Shown here: positions 1 through 9,100 of the stretch, in pieces
Layout of the letters: every line of letters starts with the position of its first letter
How positions within the stretch are numbered: position 1 is the first letter of the stretch
NCBI GenBank assembly: GCA_001598975.1
Contig: BBXU01002537.1
Location: 1-25,990, forward strand
Direction of reading: 5' to 3'
Source of the DNA: Parachlorella kessleri
Lineage: Eukaryota > Chlorophyta > Trebouxiophyceae > Chlorellales > Chlorellaceae
DNA length: 25,990 nucleotides
The notes under the pieces: model-generated
What the model was told of the DNA's origin: nothing
Database searches by the model: none
Seen by the model: the letters and a program-made list of their open reading frames with translations, nothing else
Made by a program: the position numbers and the translations under genes

Positions 1-132
1 ATCCTAGGTTGTGGCTGGCAAAAGTGCTGACTTATGAGGGATCCCTGCTTTCTACTTCTGTCATGTCTTGAAATGTCCTCTGTCCGTTGGAGGCAATGCA
101 GGGCACGCGTGCGCCTTGCTCCCTGCTTTCAG

Positions 133-1342
133 GCGTGCCATTCCGTAAGGGGGTGCGGGTGATAGCGGGAGGGCCGAGCAGCGTGGCGGAGGCCAGCCGT
201 GTCAATTACCCTGTTAGGTTGAGTCTGTGTGTCTGTGCCTGCAGGCGGCGGGCCTGAACGACATTCTGCGCGAGGCGACCCGTGGCATGCTGCAGGACAG
301 CTGCCAGATGTGCGAGTTTGTGGTGCAGTATATCAAGGTGGGTACTTGTACTAGGCAGCTGGTGCAGAAGTTGCAGAAGCTGCCTACCAGCATCTGGTAC
401 CGGTGTTGAGTGGATGTTGCCTGTGGGGCTAGAAGCATGCCTGTATGAACCCGTATAGAGCGTTGCTCCTGGTCTGCCACACAGACTTGCTTGCTGCCCC
501 TGCTGCCGTAGATGGCTCTGGGCAACAACGAGACCCAGGCCCAGATCATGCGCTCCCTGGATACCGCCTGCGAAACCCTATCCATCGGCAGCGGCGGCGA
601 GGCGGGTGGGTAGAAACCATGGCAGCTGTGTGCTTCCTCTGCCCTCAGGGCGTGCTTGAGGTTTGTTGCCTACATAAAAGAGAGGAAGGGTTTGTAGTGA
701 TGGTGCACTCTGGTGGCATCTGTGCGGCATGCCTCGTGTGGGCCAGTTGTTGGTTGTCTACTCGTGATGCTTTGCAGCACCCCGAGACGTTACATCATCT
801 CCACGCTGCTGTGCCTGCTGTGCCGTGCAGTGGTCGATTGCGACAAGGTGCCCCTCATGCCTGATGTCAGCTTCACCATTGGCGGCAAGGAGTGGCTGCT
901 CACACCCGATGACTATGTGCTGAAGGTCAGGCAGCAGCCCTGCGCATCCATGTCACGTCATTCTCCTGAAGTCTAACTGCAGCTCTCTTTTGTCGGTTTT
1001 GAAATGGAGGTGGCAGGAGCGCTCGCCAGCATATTTGCAGTTTGTGGTGATGCAACGCGACACTACACTGGTGTTCTCAGAAATCAGCCCCCAGCCTTCC
1101 TTTTGTCTGTGCCTCCGTCTGCCCTCCACCCGTGCCGGCGGGCGATTTGTGACCAGCGCCTGTGTGCCTCCGCCTTGCAGATCTCATCCATGGGCCAGAC
1201 CCAGTGCATCAGCGGCTTCATGGGGCTGGATGTGCCAGAGCCGCTGGGCCCGCTGTGGATCTTGGGAGACGTCTTCCTGGGCCCCTACCACACAGTCTTT
1301 GACTATGGGGAGGTGCGGGTGGGCTTTGCCAAGGCGGCGTAA
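133..1342 (+). CDS. Phytepsin-like aspartic proteinase with plant-specific insert, C-terminal exons (5' end outside window)
   Basis: This is a pepsin-family (A1) aspartic endopeptidase of the plant vacuolar/lysosomal type. Exons by eye: 133-158, 245-337, 512-605, 831-925 and 1181-1342, with phases that join without a break; the TAA is at 1340-1342. Exons 1-3 encode the second part of the saposin-like plant-specific insert (CQMCEF, TACETL, and the NNET N-glycosylation site where barley phytepsin has NKT). Exon 4 resumes the protease fold ([23 protein letters not shown]). Exon 5 carries the family C-terminus ([40 protein letters not shown]). Both catalytic DTG/DSG motifs lie upstream of the insert in this family, so they are off the left edge. 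The first 132 bases read as intron. The insert is typical of plant-lineage enzymes and is linked to membrane interaction and vacuolar sorting. The exact donor after 925 (GTCAGG) is the weakest border. The family assignment is very secure. Confidence 0.93.
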
Positions 1343-2335
1343 GGCGCTGGCAGTTTTAACACAGACGGTGGAGCTTTGGGAGTTGTGTGTGGGAAACTTT
1401 CCTGCAGTACAAGGGCTGTTTGGAGGGCTGGGTGCCTTGGGCCCGACCACCTGATGGTGCTGTCTACAGGCAAGCAGGTGACGGCCGGGCTGGCTGGGTG
1501 CTTTACTCTGATGGGCAATTGCAGAGTGACATGTGAGGGTACGCTGCTATCCAGCTGGAGATATGTCATCGCCACCCGACCTGCTCTGCGGATGTCCTGG
1601 TTCTTAGCTCGCTGGCTGGGAATGTATATTACTAGGTTCCAGGTTCATGACACAGGGAAAGCTTGCTTGGTTTGGGTTGCGTTGCTTCAATGGTGCATAT
1701 GATATTATGAAGGGTTGGTTCTAGTTTGGGCACACAGCCTGCTGGAAGGGCAGCCCTGTGCAGTGATAAGGTGCTTTCCTCGCGCTTATCGTTTTTGACC
1801 TGCCTGTGCGGCCAGCCAATGATGCCCTTGGGAGCGAGAACGCCGCGTCCCGATTCAGACTTCTCAGCTTATACTGTACCCCTTGGCCAGACAGTGTATC
1901 CTTATCGCTGTCCACACCCCTGCGGGTGATTCACCTTGTCAATGGCGCCTTTTTCTATCATGAGGCCTCATTGGCCTTGCACGGTACATCATGACTAAAC
2001 AACTGACGCCTCGGACTCCTGATCACAAGTCCTTGGCACCTGTCCCTGATCTCTAATCCTGCGCTTGCCCACCTTCTGCTTGCCCTGCTATCGTCACCAG
2101 CAGGGATTCAGTAGGTTTGTGGTGACAGTCACATAATAGTATTCACCCATTGCTTGAGAAGCCCTCTGGCATGCATTCGACCCGCGCTCCCACACGGAAG
2201 CCAATGTTCAGACCATGCCTGCACCCTTACAACCTGTCAATGACTCTATCCTCGTACAGCTAGCCCACCCGCCCATCACACTAGCCCCCGCCATCAACAC
2301 AAGCACGATATTTAGCCAGCCAGCTGCTGTGGGCA
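1343..2335. other. 3' flank of the proteinase gene, no gene recognised
   Basis: About 1 kb follows the proteinase stop codon. I see no exon with family similarity and no TGTAA algal polyadenylation motif close to the stop, so the transcript end cannot be placed. Short open frames here lack splice support and recognisable protein features. Confidence 0.5.
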
Positions 2336-3036
2336 TCAGCGGCCGTACCCAGAGCCCCCAGGCCCACCCTCGCCGCTTGCCCCTGGCTCCGGTGCGGGCA
2401 CTGCTGTGAAGAGGGTGGCTTGCAGCGCCGGCGCCAGAGCCTGGGAGGCCAGCTGGGACGGGGGTGTGGCAGCCAGGGCCTCCAGCTGGGGAGCAGGCGT
2501 CGTCAGCGGGTGCTGCTGCAGGAAGCGCCTGCATGCATAGTGGTGCGCCATGGGGCCATCACTGCTTTGAACACCTGTCGGCCACGAAGGGTGGAAGTCG
2601 AGGAGCGGCTCAGACCACAGTCACACCGTCCTGGTGCATTTCAAGCAGAAGACAGGCAAGTCGTAGCCGGGGCCTGGTTGAGGCCTCAGCGTGTCGGCAG
2701 CCTACCCTTCCCCAAGTGCTCTCCTGGTTGGGCGCCCGTTGTCCCCGCCTGGCAGGGAAGCACCTGCAGCAGCAGCAGCAACAAATCTGGTCACCATGCG
2801 CAGCTCCCACAACCTTGCTGTACAGGACCCAACAACCTGCACCAACATCCATGTGCCTGCTCCGGGAAGGAAAACGTTAGCAGGCGGAAGCAACACCACA
2901 GGGGACGGCATCAGGTTTCGAATGCTGGGATCGTCTTAGATAAGGCCAGCAAGTCCAGGCTGGCACCCAGTTCACCTGAGCTCTTGCTAGCCAGCAAGGC
3001 CACCGCCAGGAGGCAGGTCAACATGACGCCCTTCAT
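2336..3036 (-). CDS. Tentative small secreted protein, about 139 aa, four exons
   Basis: This is a hypothetical gene model that I do not recognise. The putative start at 3036 gives MKGVMLTCLLAVALLASKSS, a textbook signal peptide: a basic residue, a hydrophobic core and small residues before a possible cleavage site. Consensus splice sites give exons 3036-2976, 2856-2795, 2763-2706 and 2574-2336, whose phases (1, 0, 1) join without a stop. The last exon (MAHHYACRRFLQQHPL..., then Ala/Pro-rich, ending GGPGGSGYGR) looks most protein-like. The middle exons are composition-biased and could be wrong. The opposite strand is also open for 229 codons, so coding bias does not settle the strand. The product would enter the secretory pathway if real; its function is unknown. 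Confidence 0.3.
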
Positions 3037-3707
3037 GATGTGGGTAGGGATTATTCGAATTGTCAAGAAAAATGAATTGTTCAAAGTGGTTGCTCTCAAG
3101 GTAGTTTAAATCCTTCCTGTGCTGTTGCTATCTGCCCAGAAGGTGAGTCTGTGGCCTGCTGTCAACTTCAACCCTCCATCCATTTTGCCAAACCAACCAG
3201 GGGTGCAGACACCAGCACTGCAACCTGAGTCACATGGCTCAATCTCGGAGCATGCAAAAAGGTTCAGGCATGAGGGGTTACTAGGCAGCCTGAAATGCCC
3301 ACTCATGAGGTTTCAACAGGCTGCTATCAGAGCATGGCGAGAGTTCCATCGCTCCGCAACACCACTGAAGACGACTAGGGACTTCCAGTGGTGCTGCTTG
3401 GTTTATGGTCAAATGCGCCGCCATCACACTGCGGGCAACCCTTTGGCTGGCATAACCCTGAAGACTGTTATCCATGACCATAATGCATGCAACCATTGTA
3501 ACTGCCCATGCCGAGTTGACGAGCAGCAGCACACAACTAGAAGACCTAACGGTATAGTAGCGGTACTAAGAGTGTCTGCACCCCATGCTTCTTTCACCGC
3601 CGGCTCTAGTAGGGCACAAAGCAGGCACAGCCCTGTCTATAGGACGAGCCACGCATCACACATGTCCAAGGACGCCTGGCCGAACCCCTTAGTTTGCATG
3701 AAAGCCT

Positions 3708-4080
3708 TCATGAGTGCGGCTTATGGTGGTCTGTGAACTGGTATGCCGGAGGTGGGGAGCCATACGACCCTGTAGCATCATCATCTTGGTTCAGCCGCAC
3801 ATGCTTCGGGGGAAGCTCGGCAGCCTGCTGCACATGCGCCTGAAGGTACACACCAAAGGACTGCCTGATGTGCCAGAGATGAAGTGGCCCTGGCAGGCAT
3901 GGCGCACTTGATGCTGGCAGCCTGTGGTTGTTATTCATGGGGCATTGTCAACATGAAGGCCTTGAGAACACACTACTACACCCATGCTTCTGCTGCTTAC
4001 CTGGGGTGGATGGCTTGTCGGATCGTGGGGCTTGTGTGTGTCACTGAATGCGTACACCGTCGGAGGCGCCCCATAGCTCC
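3708..4080 (-). CDS. Two exon-like blocks encoding a duplicated GSYG-x-P peptide, end of an unidentified gene
   Basis: Two minus-strand blocks encode related 20-residue peptides. Block 4080-4001 begins GSYGAPPTVYAFSDTHKPHD and ends at a good GTAAGC donor. Block 3770-3708 reads GSYGSPPPAYQFTDHHKPHS and then TGA. They align without gaps. Several differences are synonymous (GGG/GGC, CCT/CCA, CCC/CCG, CAC/CAT), and one serine is AGC in one copy and TCG in the other, which points to selection on the protein rather than a recent DNA repeat. Each block follows an AG at the same place (ATTGCAG and GCTACAG), so an exon duplication is possible. The frame is also open upstream of the second block to 3938, with an acidic stretch (NQDDDAT). 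I cannot identify the family or find the 5' part of the gene with confidence. Only this stretch is called; the full gene model is unknown. Confidence 0.38.
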
Positions 4081-6160
4081 CTGCAATGTGGGAACCGAGG
4101 GATGCATGATCCCTGCCGGCTGCAGGGCCAGATGTGATGGAGGCTAGGCGGCTTGCTCCCCAGCACCTACCCATCAAGGAGCGCCTGTCTGTGGCAATGC
4201 ACTGGCTCTGTAGGATATCATCTGCTTATAAAGCGAGCAGCGAGCCACTGGCAGCGCGCAAGAGGAATCTTATGAAGGGGTGCGCTTGCACCACAAACTG
4301 CAGCGTGCCTGGCAAGGTCTTGCACAAGCCTCAGTGCAGGGGGTCGGCCACCTCCTCATGGCCATAGCAGGCAATGCTATGCAAATTACGCTGCAAGGAC
4401 CGAGAGCTGACCTGTGGCGTCGTCCAGGCCTGCCGCAGCACCATGACCGGTGGCGTTCATAGGTGGCTACTGAATTTGTCTTACAGCGTTAATGAAGTTT
4501 ATAGCAACGGTCAAAGCTGGCGCGTCCAAGGCCAGAAAGCACGAGGGTCCGACACAGTCAGCCCTGCTTTGTCTGCTGGCTGCCAGGTTGTTTCTCCGCG
4601 CGCGCCTGGTACACAGATGGTCTGGACTTGAGGGGTGCTCGCTCGTTACAGTAGGTGTGCCCCGTTCTTAGTCAACCTGGACGTAGAAAGGAGCGCCTCC
4701 AAGTTTGGACCCGATTGCTAGCATCGAAGAGCATGCTTGCAGAGAAGAACCCCTATGGAAACCCAGCCCTCAGGCAGGCCCTGGTCTCGCTCTCCTTGTA
4801 AGCCTATAAGGTTTGCAATCGCCCTGCAGCCAAATTAGCTCGGACCAAAAGCTAGAGTGTGAGAACCATGGGCCATCTTGTCAAGGGTCAGATCCGGCGG
4901 CGACACGGCCTGGTGCATTTAGACTATTGATTGGAGAGACCTGAGCACAGACATCAGGTTCAGCTTGAGGGCAGCCTGGCCCAGCGTTGGGGCGCATAAG
5001 GGTTGCAATTTGGGAGGTGAGAGCAGAACCCCAGTAATATCCATGGGATACCTGCACCTTACTCCCAAAAAACTTGCTCCCGCCAACAGGTGAAGTCTTG
5101 TAGACCTGATGTCTGTCTGTAAAGGATGGCGGGCAGGACGGTCCGGTCAGCAATGACAGCTGTCCCCTCAGAGTCTGCACCTGGCGGGGCTCGTAGGAGC
5201 CCACTACCCATACTGCACTCAGCAGCGCTTTGGGATTTACCTGCTCATGTCGCCCCTGCTTTCAAGCTGCCCTACAAATGAGTATGTGTTAAGTCTGGGG
5301 CAGTCAGCTGGAGGTGGCGGCTTCATCTAGCTTCAAAGTCAAAACCCATCCGGTGGGCTATACCACCATAGTCTTGAAGCCATACCACTTAACCAAGGTA
5401 TGTTAGAGAGCTGTACTTCAGGGAACAACCAAGCTGACTGCATCGGCAAGTGCTACTGAAAACTTCAGGGAGGGGTGGATAGCAAAGGCACCAAGGCCAG
5501 CGAGGTCCGCCAGGAACGTGACTCTTGCAAGACGCCCGCGCTGCTGTGCAAACAGAATTCAGTTACCACGTTGTAGTATGCAACACTTGGAGATCCTGTG
5601 CATCATTGCCCGAGGTCACACTACTGGAGGGCGCCGCCACCCCCGGGGCCACTCGCCAGACCAGGTTCGCCTTGAGCGTCCTCTAGCTACTGTCTAGTTC
5701 CGTTGGAACAAGTGCTGGCGCCTAGTCACTTGTCCACTGACCCCACGCAGCGGGTGCAACGGGTGCTTGAATAGATAACCTCTTTACCAGCCTTGCCACA
5801 TGCCGGGGTAGGCAGCTGTGATTAATTCCAGGTCGGACCTGGAAGTTTTCGTCATTGGCAAGGAACCAGAGTATAATCCTAGCTTCCCTCCAGTGGGCAC
5901 CGCGGGAAAGTCATGGCCCGTCTCATGGGAGCCAGCGGCTGGGCCCCGCACCTTTTCCAACCTCCCCCTTTCAATCTCAAAGAAACTCAAACACGGCAAA
6001 CCCCTGCACAGGCGGCCACCCCGCTCGTCGGGCTCGTCAGCCAGGGGCGTAGCCCTTCAGGCTACCTCTGATGGTGTCTGTTGGCTCGCTGCTGTGCTTT
6101 GCACAGTAACTGAGTCCCTCGCCCGAGGATGTTGCCCAGCACACAGCGGCTGAGCCAGCT
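4081..6160. other. Gene-poor stretch with scattered minus-strand open fragments; 5' flank of the kinase gene
   Basis: No gene is recognised. Minus-strand open fragments at 5204-4881 (107 codons from a GTG) and 5999-5784 (71 codons, with a GTAAAG donor near its end) could be exons of the locus that ends at 3708, but I found no chain of compatible phases. The segment next to 6160 must hold the promoter and 5' UTR of the PB1-kinase gene. If the fragment at 5999 is a real first exon, the region around 6000-6160 would be a divergent promoter. Confidence 0.35.
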
Positions 6161-9100
6161 ATGGTGACGGCCAGCTTTCAAGCGTCAGGCCCCTTTTCAG
6201 CTAGCATGGCGGGCGGGAAGCAGGAGGTGGTGCGGCTGCGGGTCAGCCAGGGCGGCAAGTTCGTGATGGTGAGCTGGCCCACCAAGCGCGTCCAAGGACC
6301 GGTGCTCAGTATGGGGGTGGCCCCTGCGCCCTGCTCAACTGCGTGCAAAGGGCAGACAGTGACCCCTTCCTTGTCCATGCTTTGCAGACGGAGAAGGCAG
6401 TATGGAAGTATGTTGGTGGGGACACGTTTATGCACACCGTGCCAGCCTCGTGGCAGTATGCAGAGCTGATGTTCAGCCTGGCAGAGAAAGTGGACGGCGC
6501 GGTGTCCGTGAAGTATCAGCTGCCGGGCGAGGAGCTGGACCCAGACAGCCTCATCTCTGTGTCAGACGATAGCGACCTGCAGGTGCGCTGCCCTGGGGAG
6601 GGAAGGCGGGTCTGAGCCGGCACAGGAGGGCAGTGAACGGGTTGAGTACACTGCTGCCGCGGTCTGCGTAGCGCTGAGCCTCTTCGACGCCGCCAGTTGG
6701 TAACTGCGTGCTTGATTGGATCAGTTCTGAGTCGCGGGATTTTGGTTTGCGAACCAGGTGGATCATTTTTGTGCTTAGCTGCTGATCTGCAGGAGCTTTT
6801 CGATGAGTATGCACGGGCACTCCGTATGCCTGGGACACCAGTGAAGACATTTCGCATGCGGGTGTTTTTGTTCCGGGCCGCGGAGGACCCACTAACTCCG
6901 GAGGACATTGTGGCGGGGGACAGATACTTAAGTAGTAGGGCGTCCAGGTGCGAAGGGTCTGCCGTGGTGGGTAACCACAGTTTGGTCGACTCTGGGCATT
7001 TGGCCTGCGTAAGGGCTGAGTTGCAAGTGCTGCGTTGCTCTTGTATTTCTGGCTGCAGTGCAGGCTTGTTGTTTGCGAAGTGTTGCTGGTGCTGAAAACC
7101 ACATCACCTGATATTTGCCAGAGTTGTGCTTGACCAATGTTGTGTTCCTCTGTGCCTGCCGCAGTATCGACAAGCTTGGAAAGGAGTCTGGGTTTTCCAA
7201 GGCGCTCAGCAAGGCAGCCACCAACAGCTACGCGAGCAACTACTCGAGTGGCAGCAGCAGTGCCAATGTCACCAGTAGCCAGGCGGGCGGTCCCGCGGCG
7301 TCGGTGGAAACAGAGACAGAGCTGGCGTGGGAAGCAGGTTTCAGGGCAGGGCAGGAGGCCATGGCGATGGCTGCCGCCGAGGCAGTAGCAACTGAGGAGG
7401 AATGGGAGCACCTGATGTCGCGGCGGATGGTGAACCTGGCCCGCATGCAGTCACACTATATGCTGGGGGAGGCGGACGAGGCTGTGCCCTGGGGCGGCCA
7501 GGACGCAGTGGACTACACCTGGGCTATGGAGCACCTGCCTGCGCCACCCGGTGGCTTGGCTACAGCTGGCAGCGCTCATGCAGCACACGGTGCTGCTCAG
7601 CACGGACGCTATCTGCACCCGCCCCATCCCTCGCAGCATCAGCACCGGCACACCTCTGGCAGCGGCAGGGCTGCCTCGTCTGGCAGCCACCATTACCAGC
7701 AGCTGCTAGCGGCAGGTGCCTCAGCTGCGCGGCACGCTCACACTGGCCCGGCTACTGGGATGCCTGAGGGCCTCCTAGGCGACTTCCCAGTGGACATGGA
7801 TGCCTCTCTGGTGGACTTGGGTGATGCTGCGGGCCTGGGCCCTGTCGGTGATGATAGGGGTATGCTGGGGAACCCCTCACTGGCAGCTTCTGGCTTCCTG
7901 ACTGCCTCCGGCGGCTGGGTTACACCCCCTGGCAGCCCCGGCGCAGGGCGGGTGACAGGCCCGCCTGGCGGCAGGTCTCTCCCTGGCTCACGACTGGCCT
8001 CTCCACGTGCCTCCAACCCTGGCTCCCGCCTGCACTCGCCCCGCCAACAGCCTCCGCTGGGCTCCCCCATTGCGCCCCTTCGTGCCTCTGCCACCGCTGG
8101 CCTGATCACGTCCCCGCGCCAGCAGCAGCAGCCGCAACCAGCAATGCTTCCACAACGGCAGCTGCCCCAGCATTTGGGCAGCCCACAGCCTGGGAATCTG
8201 GAGCAGCAGCCCTCGGTCCACATGGAGGATGTACCCAGCGCTGAGTTCGAGGCCATGTTTGAGAGCAAGTACTCCCAGCCGGAGGTCTCAACAGAGAACA
8301 GCGGGACGCAGCTGGCTGTCAGGGCTGGCCGGCTAAGTGCTGGTGGGCAGCTGGACCAGAGCAAGGCGACGCCCTCAGGTAAAGGGGTGTGGCTGCCATG
8401 GCGTGGAAGGTGTTGTGGGACAGCACTGTTATCTTGTTCATTGTTTAATCTTATACTTGCTGCCAGCTTGCTCGTAGATGCAAGTGACAGAGCACGAAGT
8501 GCTGAGCCTCAGCGAAATTGCTGGCAGAGTTTGTGCCATGGCTGTCTTGCTGGGTCTAGCACACCAACAGGTGTTGTATCCTTGACCAGTTGCAGGTGGC
8601 CGCCTGTCTCCCAACTCGCTGCTACCCACTCACATCTCGGCTTTTGGTGACGGGGTGGACCTGGCACAGGCAGCTGTGGCAGTGTCGCCTGTGGCTGCTT
8701 GCCTGCCCACTCACATCTCTGAGTTTGGGGAGGAGGATGGAGGTAAGTTATCAAGGGGAGCCTGTGGGGCAGGTTCTTAGTATACAGAGGGTGCCGGCTG
8801 TGCTCGGCGCTTGCTATTGCAGCAGACGGAGGTGCAGTTGCAGGGTTGTGTGCTGCGGCAGATGTGATGATGACCTGAGAAAATTGCTTGGTTGGCATCT
8901 ACCTTCGAAGGGAATGTGCATGGCGTAAGCCCTTTACGTTGGGTGCTTTGGGAGCTTATGTTGACTGGCCCCTGCACTATGTCTGATAGCAGGGTATCAC
9001 ACTGGTCCCTGGTGAATTCTCTTGCTCTGCTGGTAGCAGTGAGTAGGTTGAAACCGAGCGAGACTTCCTTGTTTCCCTGATGCAGATGAGCCGCTTGAGC

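Noticed and set aside
2420..3109. Plus-strand open frame of 229 codons
   Set aside because: Composition-biased (Gln/Arg/Ser-rich) with no motif, signal or family resemblance and no splice context. It is antisense to a minus-strand model with a signal peptide. GC-rich DNA often stays open by chance.
5418..5543. Minus-strand exon-like piece beginning after TTTGCACAG (GRLARVTFLADLAGLGAF...)
   Set aside because: It looks protein-like and vaguely recalls a glycoside-hydrolase beta-domain, but it is only 41 codons, ends in a stop and links in phase to no neighbour.
8815..8880. Extra kinase exon after the TTGCTATTGCAG acceptor
   Set aside because: In the required phase it hits TGA, with no convincing donor before it. 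Skipping it gives a clean phase-1 junction from 8742 to 9086.
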